The position numbers and the translations under genes are program-made. 64,000 nt of DNA from NCBI GenBank assembly GCA_014338185.1, contig QUBV01000001.1, positions 1 through 64,000 on the forward strand, written 5' to 3'. Source of the DNA: Lysobacterales bacterium. GTDB lineage: Bacteria > Pseudomonadota > Gammaproteobacteria > Xanthomonadales > Rhodanobacteraceae. Each line of letters starts with the position of its first letter. The first letter of the stretch is position 1. The notes beneath the pieces are model-generated. The model ran no database searches. It was not told where the DNA came from and worked only from the letters and a program-made list of their open reading frames with translations. Shown here piece by piece: positions 1 to 9,398 of this stretch.

Positions 1-54
1 GCCGGCGGCGTGCCTGCTATCCTAGGCGGCTTTCCCCGCCCGCTGCCGCCGGTC

Positions 55-1659
55 ATGTCCGAGCACCTTGAGCAAACGCGCCGCCGGCGCACCTTCGCGA
101 TCATTTCCCATCCCGACGCGGGCAAGACCACGCTGACCGAAAAGCTGCTGCTGTTCGGCGGCGCGATCCAGATGGCCGGCTCGGTCAAGGGCCGCAAGGC
201 CGCGCGCCACGCCACCTCCGACTGGATGGCACTGGAGAAGGAGCGCGGCATCTCGGTCACCAGTTCGGTGATGCAGTTCCCCTACGAGGGCAAGATCGTC
301 AACCTGCTCGACACGCCCGGCCATGCCGATTTCGGCGAGGACACCTATCGCGTACTCACCGCGGTCGACTCCGCGCTCATGGTGATCGACTGCGCCAAGG
401 GCGTGGAGGAGCGCACGATCAAGCTCATGGAGGTGTGCCGCCTGCGCGACACACCGATCATGACCTTCATCAACAAGCTCGATCGCGAGGGGCGCGCGCC
501 GATCGAGCTGCTCGACGAGGTCGAATCGGTGCTGGGCATCCCGTGTACGCCGGTGACCTGGCCGATCGGCATGGGATCGCGGCTCAAGGGCGTGTACCAC
601 CTGTTGCTGGACGAGGTGCACCTGTTCGAGCCCGGACGCAACTTCACGCGCCAGGACTCGACGATCTTCCGAGGGTTGGATGATCCGCAGCTGGCCGCGC
701 GCATCGGTGCCGAGGCGCTGGCCGAGCTGCGCGAGGAGCTGGAACTCGTGCGCGGCGCCTCGCACGCCTTCGACCCGGCACAGTACCTGGCCGGCCGCCT
801 CACCCCGGTGTTCTTCGGCTCGGCAGTCAACAACTTCGGTGTGCAGCTGCTGCTCGACTTCTTTGTCGAGCATGCCCCCGCGCCGCGCGCGCGCGCCACC
901 ACCACGCGCCTGGTCGAGCCCACCGAGCAGGCACTCAGCGGCTTCGTGTTCAAGATCCAGGCCAACATGGACCCGGCCCACCGCGACCGCGTGGCGTTCC
1001 TGCGCATCTGCAGCGGCCACTACAGCGCGGGCATGAAGATGCTGCACGTGCGCACTGGCAAGGAGGTGCGCATCGCCAACGCGCTCACCTTCATGGCCAG
1101 CGACCGCGAAATCGTCACCAGCGCCTGGCCGGGCGACGTGATCGGGCTGCACAACCACGGCACGATCTCGATCGGCGACACCTTCAGCGAGGGCGAAGAG
1201 CTCGCGTTCACGGGCATCCCGAACTTCGCGCCCGAGCTGTTCCGCCGCGCCCGGCTCAAGGACCCGCTCAAGATGAAGGCGCTGGTCAAGGGACTGGCGC
1301 AGCTGTCCGAGGAAGGCGCCACCCAGTTCTTCCGCCCGCTGATGTCCAACGACCTCGTGCTCGGTGCGGTGGGCGTGCTGCAGTTCGACGTGGTCGCCTA
1401 CCGGCTCAAGGACGAGTACGGCGTGGATGCGGTGTTCGAGAACGTGGCCGTGGCGACCGCCCGCTGGGTGCACTGCGCCGACGAGCGCAAGCTGGCCGAG
1501 TTCCGCGAGAAGAACGCCAGCCACCTCGCGATCGACGGCGCCGGGCAACTGGTGTACCTGGCCCCATCGCGCGTCAACCTGCAGCTCACCCAGGAGCGCT
1601 CACCCGGCATCGAGTTCGCGGCTACGCGCGAACACGCCGGCAGCGTGGCTGGCGACTGA
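55..1659 (+). CDS. prfC: Peptide chain release factor 3 (RF3)
   Basis: This is a cytoplasmic translational GTPase that recycles RF1 and RF2 from the ribosome after termination. It is 534 residues, against 529 in E. coli. G1 is SHPDAGKT at residues 18-25, G3 is DTPGH at 86-90 and G4 is NKLD at 140-143. The C-terminal RF3 domain is recognisable in [11 protein letters not shown] and VGVLQFDVV. The frame is open to a GTG at position 10, but the ATG at 55 places the conserved [13 protein letters not shown] segment 11 residues from the start, as in the family, so 55 is preferred. It converges on the minus-strand sigma operon. Confidence 0.96.
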   Translation: MSEHLEQTRRRRTFAIISHPDAGKTTLTEKLLLFGGAIQMAGSVKGRKAARHATSDWMALEKERGISVTSSVMQFPYEGKIVNLLDTPGHADFGEDTYRVLTAVDSALMVIDCAKGVEERTIKLMEVCRLRDTPIMTFINKLDREGRAPIELLDEVESVLGIPCTPVTWPIGMGSRLKGVYHLLLDEVHLFEPGRNFTRQDSTIFRGLDDPQLAARIGAEALAELREELELVRGASHAFDPAQYLAGRLTPVFFGSAVNNFGVQLLLDFFVEHAPAPRARATTTRLVEPTEQALSGFVFKIQANMDPAHRDRVAFLRICSGHYSAGMKMLHVRTGKEVRIANALTFMASDREIVTSAWPGDVIGLHNHGTISIGDTFSEGEELAFTGIPNFAPELFRRARLKDPLKMKALVKGLAQLSEEGATQFFRPLMSNDLVLGAVGVLQFDVVAYRLKDEYGVDAVFENVAVATARWVHCADERKLAEFREKNASHLAIDGAGQLVYLAPSRVNLQLTQERSPGIEFAATREHAGSVAGD

Positions 1660-1814
1660 ACACGTGGGTTGCGCGCGCGGCCCCGGTCTGGTACCGGCCG
1701 CGGCGCGACCCACGCGCAGCGACCTGTCGCGCACAAGGCAAGCCGATACCCGGCGCGTGCGGTTGGCCGCGTGGTCGCAACCACCACCGGCCGGGCGGCT
1801 GCAGCGCGCACATG

Positions 1815-1839
1815 AAAACGCCCGGCGGTGCCGGGCGTT
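1815..1839 (-). terminator. Intrinsic terminator of the sigma-factor operon
   Basis: There is a perfect 10-bp stem (1817-1826 with 1830-1839) and a 3-nt loop. Read on the minus strand it ends in TTTT. It lies 29 bp past the stop codon of the membrane protein gene, so it ends the minus-strand operon. It could also stop read-through from prfC, though the U-tract is only on the minus side. Confidence 0.8.
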
Positions 1840-1867
1840 GGCGTGACGGCGCGGCGGCGGACCCGGC

Positions 1868-2401
1868 TCAGCTGCCGCCGGAAAAATCGCTGTGGAACAG
1901 GCGGTCGCCCGGAGCCGGCGCGGCCGCGGCGGGCCGCAGTTCCTCGCCCGAGGCGAAGATGCGGTCGTGGCCGACCGCAACCGGGCTGCCCGCGGTCACG
2001 CCCGCGAGCGTGCCGCCGGCGTGCGGCTCGGCGCCGCGCTCGTGCAGCATGAAGGCACCCACCGCGAGCACGAGGCAGGCGGCGAGCGATCCGACCCAGC
2101 GCAGAGACACGACGCGCGCATGAGGGCGCGCCGGCGCGCGGCCGCGATGTGCGAGCGCGGGAGCGCGCACGCGCTGCACCTGCGCCGCCAGCGCCTCGGA
2201 GTCGGCCTGCAGCTCGCCGAGCATGCGCGCGAGGTCCGCGTGCGCGGCCGATTCGGCCAGTGCGCGGGTGGCCTCGGCGCGGCGATCGGCCTCGGCCGGA
2301 CGGCCCGCCAGCACGGCCAGCAGCGCCTGCGCATCGAGCGGGCGATCGGCCGAGTGCGCGGTGGCGCGGCGATACAGCTTGGCAAGCGACATCGTGTTCA
2401 T
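1868..2401 (-). CDS. Single-pass membrane protein encoded after an ECF sigma factor; possible anti-sigma factor
   Basis: The 177-residue protein is rich in Ala and Arg. One clear membrane segment, VGSLAACLVLAVGAFML, lies about two thirds along, giving a cytoplasmic N-terminal part and a short C-terminal part outside. The start is the ATG at 2401, 4 nt after the sigma factor stop, so the two are surely co-transcribed. Position and topology fit an anti-sigma factor or regulator of the sigma factor. I see no HxxxCxxC zinc-binding anti-sigma motif, so the role is inferred from context only. Confidence 0.75.
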   Translation of the reverse strand: MNTMSLAKLYRRATAHSADRPLDAQALLAVLAGRPAEADRRAEATRALAESAAHADLARMLGELQADSEALAAQVQRVRAPALAHRGRAPARPHARVVSLRWVGSLAACLVLAVGAFMLHERGAEPHAGGTLAGVTAGSPVAVGHDRIFASGEELRPAAAAPAPGDRLFHSDFSGGS

Positions 2402-2405
2402 GGCA

Positions 2406-2960
2406 TCAGTCTTCAAAGTCACCCAATCCGAGCTCGCGCAGGCGTTGCTTGAGGCCCTCCAGCCCGCGCGAAACCAGTTTCCGCGCCGCCTCCGCCGAGG
2501 CAATCCCGGCGATGTCGGCGATTTCCTGCAGCGAGAAGCCCTGCAGGTGCAATGCGATGGGCAGGCGTCGGCGCTCCGGAATCTCGGCCAGGCAGCGCTG
2601 CAGCCCCTGCATCTGCTGCAGATCCCCGGCCCGTCGCTCCGGCGCCACCGGCGCCAGGTCGACCTCGAACGATCCATCGTCCTCTTCCGGCAGCGGCTCC
2701 GCCGCCCGTACCTGGGCCCGTCGCAAGGCATCGATCACGGTGCTCGCAACGACCCGCTGCACATAAGACGCATGAAAGGCCCCGGAGCGGTCACGCTCCA
2801 GCGCATGCCACAGCCGGATGCGGACTTCCTGCTCGACGTCGGCCGGGTCGATGCCATGCCGGTCCAGCCCGTAGCCGACCAGCAAGGCGCGCACGCGTGC
2901 GCCGTAGGCGACCAGCAACTGCTCGAGACGGGCGTGGACGGGATCGTTGGGGGCGGTCAT
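2406..2960 (-). CDS. RNA polymerase sigma factor, ECF subfamily
   Basis: This 184-residue protein has the two-domain plan of extracytoplasmic-function sigma factors. Region 2 is at about residues 20-85 (DPADVEQEVRIRLWHALER, then SYVQRVVASTVIDALRR). Region 4, a helix-turn-helix for the -35 element, is at about 125-178 (LPIALHLQGFSLQEIADI). It would direct RNA polymerase to a small regulon of unknown content. The following membrane protein gene probably controls it. The last residues, GLGDFED, run right up to the next gene. Confidence 0.9.
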   Translation of the reverse strand: MTAPNDPVHARLEQLLVAYGARVRALLVGYGLDRHGIDPADVEQEVRIRLWHALERDRSGAFHASYVQRVVASTVIDALRRAQVRAAEPLPEEDDGSFEVDLAPVAPERRAGDLQQMQGLQRCLAEIPERRRLPIALHLQGFSLQEIADIAGIASAEAARKLVSRGLEGLKQRLRELGLGDFED

Positions 2961-3113
2961 GCGTAAGCACGCAGCGGGCGCCGCGCAGGCTCTCCAGGGC
3001 AGTGGCCGGCACCGACGCCGGTCGCCCAGTGTAGCCGGCCGGGTGCGGGGTGCGGAGCGTGCACGGCCGGGTCGGACCGCGGCACAAGCCTCGCCACGGC
3101 CCTGGCCCGCGCT

Positions 3114-5045
3114 TCAGTCGGCTTCCTGCAACAGCGGAGGCAGCGGGCAATGCAAGGCCGCGCAGATCGTGCGCAGCAGTTCGGCCTCGACCACCGTCAC
3201 GATGCCGTCGCTGCTGATCGCCCGGGTCAGTCCCTGCACGAGGAGCTCCTTGCCCGCGGGGGCGAGCCGGTCCAGTTGCGGCAGCGCGTGGTCCAGTGCG
3301 CGGATCCAGTCCTGCGGCGGCCGATAGTCGGCGCGCGCCGCCGGCAGCACTTCGTGCAGGCCCAGCAGGAACGCCTCGCGCGCGTCCGATGCGTCGGCGT
3401 TGCCATACTGGGCGAGGACCGCCAGCACATCGCGGACCTCGGCGGCGAGCCGCGGCAGGCGCTGCCGCCCGCGTACGAACGTGGCGGCCGGACTGAGCGC
3501 GTCGATGACCTGCACCCGCACCAGCGTGGCCAGGCAGTAGTCGCCCAGCGTGACTTCCCCGTCGAGCGTGATGAGTTCGTGCAGCGTCGCCACGAACGCA
3601 TCCAGCTGTGGCCGGGGCCGGCGCCGCAGCGTGGGGAACGCGAGCGCGGCGAGCGGCAGGCGCTGCATCGGGTGCAGGTCGGCCAATGCGTCGGTCAACC
3701 GGTTCGTGGCCGCGGCGGTCGCAGCACCCAGGCGCGTCGTGATCACCTGCAGGCGCCTGCTGCGCAGCGCGGCATCATCGCCCAGCAGCAGCACCAACAC
3801 CAACGCGATCGCGCGATCGACATCGCGCGCGGCCGCGCGCAAGGGTGGCGGCAGCGTGGCGTGCAGGTCATGCGCGGCGGCGCGGTCGTCGGAATCTGGA
3901 TTGCCCACCTGGGCCGCCACCGCGCGCGGGGACACGCGCATGCGCGCGGACGCGGCGGGCACGCGGCGCGCCCCGGCCGGCATCGCCTGCGCCGACAGGT
4001 CCCTCGGCGCCAGGCCCGCGACCGACACATCGTCTCGGTCCCCGGCATCATCCACCACTTGCGGCTCCGCCCATGCGGCGGCGATCGCATCGAGTTCGTC
4101 GCTGCGGAATGACGGGTCCAGGCGGCGGATGCGCTCGCCCAGTGGCGGGTGCGTGGCAAACGCGTCGGAGTAGCCGACGCCATCGCCGAACAGCATGTGG
4201 GCGACTTCCTCGGTATTGGCGTTGGCGGCAAGCTGCGAGCCCTCGGCCAGCGCACCGATCTTCTTGAGCGCGCCCGCGATGCCATCGGTCTGGCGCGTGA
4301 ACTGCACTGCCGAAGCGTCGGCCAGATACTCACGCTGGCGCGAGATGCTGGCCTTGATCGCGCGCGCGAGGATCACGCCGATGTAGCCGATCGCATACAG
4401 CGCCAGGCCGAGCATCACCAGGCTGCCGCCCTTGTTGCGGCTGTGCCGCGCGGATTCGGCCACCAGGCGTCCCGTCATCGCGATCACGAGGATGCCGAAC
4501 ACCACGCCGATGAGGCGGATGTTGAGGCGCATGTCGCCATTGAGGATGTGGCTGAACTCGTGACCGATCACGCCCTGCAGCTCGGCACGCGTGAGCTTGT
4601 CGAGTGCGCCGCGCGTGACGGTGATCGCGGCATCGGCGGGCGTGTAGCCGGCGGCGAACGCATTGATGCCCGCCTCCTGTTCCAGCACGAACACATGCGG
4701 CACCGGCACGCCCGACGCGATCGCCATTTCCTCGACCACGTTGCGCAACCGCTGGTAGGCAAAGTTGCCGGTGTCGCCCGGTACCAGCACGGCGCCCAGA
4801 CCCGCGGCCACCGCGGCGCCGCCACTGCGCAGCTTGGCCGTGCGGTACAGCGAACCCAGCGCGATCACGCCGGCGACGAGCAGGCTCAACCCGAGCAGCC
4901 CTTGCGGTCGTATGCCACCTTCGGCGACCGCGATGACGAGCACGAAATCGGTTGCGGCCACCACCACGAGCACGGCCATCGCGAACAGCCCGAGCATGCG
5001 CCAGGTATCGCGCCGCGCCCGCTGCTGGTGGGCGAAGAAGTTCAT
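3114..5045 (-). CDS. M48-family zinc metallopeptidase, HtpX-like, with long C-terminal extension
   Basis: This is an integral-membrane protease of the HtpX/Ste24 type, probably acting on damaged membrane proteins. It has 643 residues. Two membrane segments lie near the N terminus (about 18-40 and 47-65). The zinc site is HEFSH at 162-166, with the third ligand in REYLADA near E239, and two more hydrophobic segments lie between them (about 174-192 and 208-227). HtpX proteins are about 290 residues. Here roughly 300 extra helical residues follow position 340, with no motif I recognise. The ATG at 5045 puts the first membrane segment at the N terminus. It lies 124 bp after lemA in the same direction, a common pairing. 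Confidence 0.9.
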   Translation of the reverse strand: MNFFAHQQRARRDTWRMLGLFAMAVLVVVAATDFVLVIAVAEGGIRPQGLLGLSLLVAGVIALGSLYRTAKLRSGGAAVAAGLGAVLVPGDTGNFAYQRLRNVVEEMAIASGVPVPHVFVLEQEAGINAFAAGYTPADAAITVTRGALDKLTRAELQGVIGHEFSHILNGDMRLNIRLIGVVFGILVIAMTGRLVAESARHSRNKGGSLVMLGLALYAIGYIGVILARAIKASISRQREYLADASAVQFTRQTDGIAGALKKIGALAEGSQLAANANTEEVAHMLFGDGVGYSDAFATHPPLGERIRRLDPSFRSDELDAIAAAWAEPQVVDDAGDRDDVSVAGLAPRDLSAQAMPAGARRVPAASARMRVSPRAVAAQVGNPDSDDRAAAHDLHATLPPPLRAAARDVDRAIALVLVLLLGDDAALRSRRLQVITTRLGAATAAATNRLTDALADLHPMQRLPLAALAFPTLRRRPRPQLDAFVATLHELITLDGEVTLGDYCLATLVRVQVIDALSPAATFVRGRQRLPRLAAEVRDVLAVLAQYGNADASDAREAFLLGLHEVLPAARADYRPPQDWIRALDHALPQLDRLAPAGKELLVQGLTRAISSDGIVTVVEAELLRTICAALHCPLPPLLQEAD

Positions 5046-5169
5046 GCGCGCCCCGCCGCGACAGACGGTGCCGCCATGCATCCCCTGCGGTCGCGGGCGC
5101 AGCCGCGCCATGCGCGGGCACGCGCACCCCGCTGCACCCGGCCGGTATGCCCGCGCATGCCGCGTGGAC

Positions 5170-5757
5170 TCAACTGAAGGAAACCTTGGGCACTTCGCGC
5201 TTGGTCTCGGACTCGATCGCAAGCTGCTCGGCCGGCTGGAATGCGAACATGTTGGCCACGATCGATCCCGGGAACTGCTCGCGGCTGATGTTGTAGCTCA
5301 TGACCGCGTCGTTGTACGCCTGGCGTGCGAACGCGACCTTGTTCTCGGTGCTGGAGAGCTCCTCACTCAGCTGCATCATGTTCTGGTTGGCCTTGAGGTC
5401 GGGATAGGCTTCCGACAGCGCGAACAGCCGACCCAGCGTCTGGGTGAGCGCATTGTCCGCGCCGGCCAGTTGCTGCATCGCCGCGGCATCGCCCGGGTTG
5501 GCCTTGGCCGCCGACAGGCCCGACATGGCCGAGTTGCGGGCCTGCACCACCGCATCGAGCGTCTCGCGCTCGTGCTTCATGTAGGCCTTCACGGTTTCGA
5601 CGAGATTGGGGATGAGGTCATAGCGGCGCGTGAGCTGCACATCGATCTGCGCAAACGCGTTCTTGTAGCCATTGCGGCCGGCAATGAGCCCGTTGTAAAG
5701 GCTCACGCCGTACAGCAACACACCCACCACGACGATGAGGAAGATCCACATGCGCAT
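5170..5757 (-). CDS. lemA: LemA family membrane protein
   Basis: This 195-residue protein has an N-terminal membrane anchor (residues 4-22), then the helical LemA domain. The family signatures are NAFAQIDVQLTRRYDLIPNL and, near the C terminus, YNISREQFPGSIVANMF. LemA proteins are cell-surface helical bundles of uncertain function, often encoded with an M48 or HtpX protease, as here. The ribosome binding site AAAGGA lies 4 nt before the ATG. It is divergent from the serine hydrolase gene, with 105 bp between them. Confidence 0.94.
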   Translation of the reverse strand: MRMWIFLIVVVGVLLYGVSLYNGLIAGRNGYKNAFAQIDVQLTRRYDLIPNLVETVKAYMKHERETLDAVVQARNSAMSGLSAAKANPGDAAAMQQLAGADNALTQTLGRLFALSEAYPDLKANQNMMQLSEELSSTENKVAFARQAYNDAVMSYNISREQFPGSIVANMFAFQPAEQLAIESETKREVPKVSFS

Positions 5758-5862
5758 GTTCCTTTCGGTTGCTGGATATCGCTAGAATCAGGCCCGATTG
5801 GAGTATAGGGCAGCTGGGCGCCGCGGGCGCAAAGTCGCAATCCGACGCCGCCGGAGATCACC

Positions 5863-7233
5863 TTGGGTCGTAGTGTGCGTGTGGCAGGCATGGTGCTTGC
5901 CGCCATCATTGCCAGCCTCGCCACACCGTCACCGGCAGTGGCGGCCGCTGCCAAGGCACGCTCCGGTGCGGCCACTGCGCTGGTGTCGGCCCAGGCGCAG
6001 CAACATCCATCGACCAAGCGCACCGCGCGCCGCCATCGCATCACGCGCCAGGCACCGCCACCCGTGGTGCCGCTGGTCGATGCGCATGCGGTGACCACTG
6101 ATCCGGCCGCGGTCGCGCGCGAGTTCGGTGGCTGGCTCGACGAGCTGGCTGCGGCGGACACGGTGGCCGGGCTCGCGGTCGCGGTGGTGAAGGACGACAA
6201 GGTTCTGCTCGAACGCGGCATCGGCCTGGCCGATGCCGGCAGCGGCGAGGCGGTGACGCCGACCACGGTGTTCCGGCTCGCGTCGTTGTCCAAGGCCTTC
6301 GCCACCACGATCACCGGCCTGCTGGTCGCCGACGGTCGCCTGCAGTGGGACACGCGCGTGGCCGACCTGCTGCCCACCTTCGCACTGAGCAACGAGGCGG
6401 CCGGATCACGGCTGACCGTGCAGGATGTCCTCAGCCACCGCGTGGGCTTGCCGCACAACACCTACGACCGCCTGCTCGAACAGGACGAGCCGTACGAGGT
6501 GCTGGTGGAACGGCTCAGGGACGTGCCGATGACCTGCCCGGTCGGTGACTGCTACGGCTACCAGAACATCGCCTTCAGCCTCGTCGGTGACATGGTCTTC
6601 GCCACCACCGCGGACTTCTACTACCACCAGGTCGAAAAACGCATCTTCCACCCACTGGGCATGCGTACCGCGACCTTTGGCCGCGAAGCACTGGAGACCT
6701 CGCCGAGCTGGGCGCGTCCACACCGCCGCGTCGGTGGCAGCTGGGTGCCGTTCTCACCTGCCGAGGCCTATTACCGCGTCGCGCCCGCCGCGGGCGTCAA
6801 CGCCAGCCTGCGCGACATGGAGCAATGGCTCATCGCGCAAATGGGCGAGCGCCCCGCGGTGCTGTCGCCCACGCTGCTTGAGACCCTGCGCCAGCCGCTG
6901 GTGGAAACCCGGCGTGAACTGCGCAGCACCGCATGGCGGCGCGGACGCCTGCGCGACGCACACTATGCGTTGGGCTGGCGCATCTACGACTACGCCGGCG
7001 AGAGGCTGGTGTTCCATGCCGGAGCGGTGCAGGGGTACCGCGCGATGATCGCGTTCCTGCCCGAGCGTCGCTTCGGCGTGGTGATGCTGTGGAACTGCGC
7101 AAGCGCGGCGCCCGCCGGCCTGTTGCCGATGCTGCTGGACCGCTATCTGGGCCTGCCGGATGTGAACTGGGCCGGCATCGACCGCGACAGCGAGTCAGAC
7201 GACGCCGAGCGCGGCCTCGGCGGCACACGCTAG
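5863..7233 (+). CDS. Serine hydrolase of the class C beta-lactamase / penicillin-binding protein family
   Basis: This 456-residue secreted protein starts at a TTG. A GGAG ribosome binding site 7 nt upstream and a signal peptide directly after (VAGMVLAAIIASLA, cleavage near AVA-AAA) support that start. The catalytic SxxK motif is SLSK at 141-144, the YxN motif is YQN at 233-235, and the third motif is HAG at 385-387. These are the marks of the AmpC/EstB-like hydrolases, which include peptidases, esterases and beta-lactamases. Sequence alone does not say which substrate is used. An Ala/Arg/His-rich linker of about 50 residues separates signal peptide and domain. Confidence 0.9.
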   Translation: MGRSVRVAGMVLAAIIASLATPSPAVAAAAKARSGAATALVSAQAQQHPSTKRTARRHRITRQAPPPVVPLVDAHAVTTDPAAVAREFGGWLDELAAADTVAGLAVAVVKDDKVLLERGIGLADAGSGEAVTPTTVFRLASLSKAFATTITGLLVADGRLQWDTRVADLLPTFALSNEAAGSRLTVQDVLSHRVGLPHNTYDRLLEQDEPYEVLVERLRDVPMTCPVGDCYGYQNIAFSLVGDMVFATTADFYYHQVEKRIFHPLGMRTATFGREALETSPSWARPHRRVGGSWVPFSPAEAYYRVAPAAGVNASLRDMEQWLIAQMGERPAVLSPTLLETLRQPLVETRRELRSTAWRRGRLRDAHYALGWRIYDYAGERLVFHAGAVQGYRAMIAFLPERRFGVVMLWNCASAAPAGLLPMLLDRYLGLPDVNWAGIDRDSESDDAERGLGGTR

Positions 7234-7330
7234 GCGGCGCCCCGCACTACGCCGAAGTCGAACTGCCGCACCGCGCGCATCCGCAGCCACGCGGGCCTGC
7301 GAGGGTCGTCACGCCTGCCGGTCCCGGCGC

Positions 7331-7360
7331 GACGGTGGCGACCCAGGAATCGCCACCGTC
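7331..7360. terminator. Hairpin between convergent genes
   Basis: A perfect 11-bp inverted repeat (7331-7341 with 7350-7360) has an 8-nt loop and lies between the convergent serine hydrolase and TonB-like genes. Neither side has a U-tract, so it is only a probable bidirectional terminator or transcript-end stabiliser. Confidence 0.45.
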
Positions 7361-7385
7361 AGGCCGACCGTTGCGGCGTGGTGCG

Positions 7386-8450
7386 TCAACGATCCAGCGA
7401 AAACTCGATGCGGCGACGCAGCGTCGACGCCACTGGCTGGCCGTTCTCGAGCCTGGGCTCGAACTTGGCGCGCTCGATCGCCCGCACGGCCTCGCGGTCG
7501 AACACGCGTGCGGGCTCCGACGAGACCACATGCACGTTCTGCACCTCGCCATTGGCCGCGACCGTGAACTCGACCTCGACGAAACCACTCTGCCCGTTGC
7601 GTGCAGCAGCGGGCGGATAGTTCGGTCGCGGCGCGGTGACCACGCGCACATCCCGCGTCTCGCCTTGCGGCGCCACCACCGGTGGTGGCGTGGCCGGCGG
7701 CGGCGTGGTTTCGGTCGGCCTTGGGGTCGCGGCAGGCGTGGCCGTGCCGGCGGTGGACGCGGCGCTGGCAGGTGCGGTGGCCGCGGGCGTCTCCGGGGTG
7801 GCGGCGGTTTGCGGTCGCGCGGCCGCAGCTGCGGCGGCGGCCTCCTGCTGCGCCTTGAGCGCAAGGTCGCGCTCGACCTGCTTCTTCTTCGCATCCATCT
7901 TGCTGCGCAGGATGGTCAGTGTGTAGTTGCTCGAGTCGGCCTTGGTGAGCAGATCCATGATCCGCGTCGCCTCGTCGATGTTGTTCTGGTTGATCTGGTC
8001 CTCGACGCCCGCGGTCGCAAACGGGAACAGCTCACGCAGCGCATCCTTGGCATTGGTGTTGTCGGGCTGCTTGTCGAGGATGCGCAGGTAGTATTCCAGC
8101 GCGTTGTTGCCCGCCGGCGCCACCATGCGATTGTCGGACATGGCCTTGCGCGCCTCACCATAGAGCTGGTCGACCGTGAGGTCGGCCTGCGCCGCGGTAT
8201 CGGTCGTGGATGGCGCAGCCTGCTGCGTTGCCGCACCCGTTCCCGCGACCGGGGCCGTGGCGGCCGGGCCTGCCTTGCGTCCCAGCAACCACCAACCAAC
8301 CAGGCCCGCGACGAGCACGAGCACGATCACGCCGATCAACACCGGCGATACCGCGCCGCGCATTCGACTGCGCCGCAACCACCTCATGCGAGACACCGGG
8401 TCCGCGGCACGGACCTGCACAACCTTCGAATCGCCGTTTGAGTTCGGCAT
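7386..8450 (-). CDS. TonB-like energy transducer with a helical periplasmic insert
   Basis: In this 354-residue inner-membrane protein, about 33 cytoplasmic residues precede one membrane segment (VLIGVIVLVLVAGLVGWWLL). A helical region of about 130 residues follows, looking TPR-like (ALEYYLRILDKQPDNTNAK), then an Ala/Pro/Thr-rich spacer. The last 85 residues form a TonB C-terminal domain (PNYPPAAARNGQSGFVEVEF, then AIERAKFEPRLENGQPV). TonB links the proton-motive force to outer-membrane receptors. ExbB and ExbD are not adjacent. The helical insert is unusual for a canonical TonB, so it may be a specialised paralogue. Confidence 0.87.
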   Translation of the reverse strand: MPNSNGDSKVVQVRAADPVSRMRWLRRSRMRGAVSPVLIGVIVLVLVAGLVGWWLLGRKAGPAATAPVAGTGAATQQAAPSTTDTAAQADLTVDQLYGEARKAMSDNRMVAPAGNNALEYYLRILDKQPDNTNAKDALRELFPFATAGVEDQINQNNIDEATRIMDLLTKADSSNYTLTILRSKMDAKKKQVERDLALKAQQEAAAAAAAARPQTAATPETPAATAPASAASTAGTATPAATPRPTETTPPPATPPPVVAPQGETRDVRVVTAPRPNYPPAAARNGQSGFVEVEFTVAANGEVQNVHVVSSEPARVFDREAVRAIERAKFEPRLENGQPVASTLRRRIEFSLDR

Positions 8451-8949
8451 GGTGACACCCCCTGGTCAAGCGTGGCGCCAACCACGCGGATGCATAAAGT
8501 ATCGCCATCGCGCGCGCAATGCATCCCTTCCGGCAGCTTCTTTACGGTCTCGGGCGCCGCTCGGGCGGACGCTGTGCGGCATCCACGCGCAAGCGCAAGC
8601 CGCTTGCCGTGGGTCGCGCGAAAGCCGTCTTGGGGAACATCGCGGCCGCCGTGATGCCAAGGCATCGGCAGCAAGCGCGCCGCGCCGCGAGCCACTGCCG
8701 CGCACTGACACTGCCGTGCGACGCGGGCGGGAAGCGGGATCCGACGAAGGAGAGGAGGCGGGAGAATTGCCTCTCCCCGCGCTGGGCGTAACCACGGGGA
8801 GAGGCGAACACGGAACCGATTGCAAATTTTCTACAACGTTTGCATCGGCGGGGTGGAACCGGCGGGCCCTGCCGCTTGACTCCAGCTGCAGGGCCGCCGT
8901 CACGCACTCATACAACAGCAAGGCACGTTGCCGTGCCCGGGTGGAACTC
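8451..8949. other. Non-coding interval of 499 bp containing an inverted repeat
   Basis: I find no convincing gene here. The open frames are Arg/Ala-rich shadows without ribosome binding sites. It must hold the promoter of the TonB-like gene. An 11-bp inverted repeat of the type GCCTCTCCCCG...CGGGGAGAGGC (8769-8779 with 8795-8805, 15-nt loop) resembles a dispersed intergenic hairpin rather than a terminator, as there is no U-tract. Confidence 0.5.
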
Positions 8950-9366
8950 TTACTTCTTGGCGGCCTTCTTCACGGCCTTCTTGGCAACCTTCTTCACGGC
9001 CTTCTTGGCAGCGCCGGTCTTGCGTGCGGTTGCGGTCTTCGCCTTCGCCGTCGTCTTCTTGACAGCCTTCTTCACGGCTTTCTTGGCGGCCTTCTTCGCG
9101 GGTTTCTTTGCAGCTGCTTTCTTCGTAGCCATATCGCGTCTTAGCTCCTCGTCAGTTGGCAGTGGTTGCCCAGTAAAAGCATGAAGGAACGCTTCGCAGA
9201 GCAGGTCGCTGTTGGTGGCGTGACGAAGGTTGGCGACCTGGCGGCGAGTACGTTCGTCGGATAACAGCCTCAAGACATGAAAGGGAATCGATACCGTGAT
9301 CTTTTTCACCGAACCAGCCTTGGTGCCATGGTCGACATAAGGTGGGATGAAACGCATCGCAGCCAT
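8950..9366 (-). CDS. metJ: MetJ-type methionine repressor fused to a histone H1-like Lys/Ala tail
   Basis: Residues 8-75 match MetJ closely: the DNA-reading beta strand KKITVSIP (21-28), [17 protein letters not shown] and [16 protein letters not shown]. MetJ uses S-adenosylmethionine as corepressor to shut off methionine synthesis genes. The usual MetJ C terminus, about 30 acidic residues, is missing. From about residue 80 the same frame runs into 59 residues of AKK/AVKK repeats, as in AlgP- or H1-like nucleoid proteins. A second ATG at 9132 ([10 protein letters not shown]) follows a distant AGGAG and might also give a 61-residue tail protein. The main start has AGGA 5 nt upstream. A consensus met box lies about 170 bp upstream. 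Confidence 0.88.
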   Translation of the reverse strand: MAAMRFIPPYVDHGTKAGSVKKITVSIPFHVLRLLSDERTRRQVANLRHATNSDLLCEAFLHAFTGQPLPTDEELRRDMATKKAAAKKPAKKAAKKAVKKAVKKTTAKAKTATARKTGAAKKAVKKVAKKAVKKAAKK

Positions 9367-9398
9367 GATTCCTTTTTCTGTCCGTCACGCCGCGGCAG

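Noticed and set aside
9130..9132. Internal ATG of metJ as the sole start of a separate histone-like gene
   Set aside because: The upstream codons encode an excellent MetJ in the same frame with a better ribosome binding site. A second product remains possible but not as the main call.
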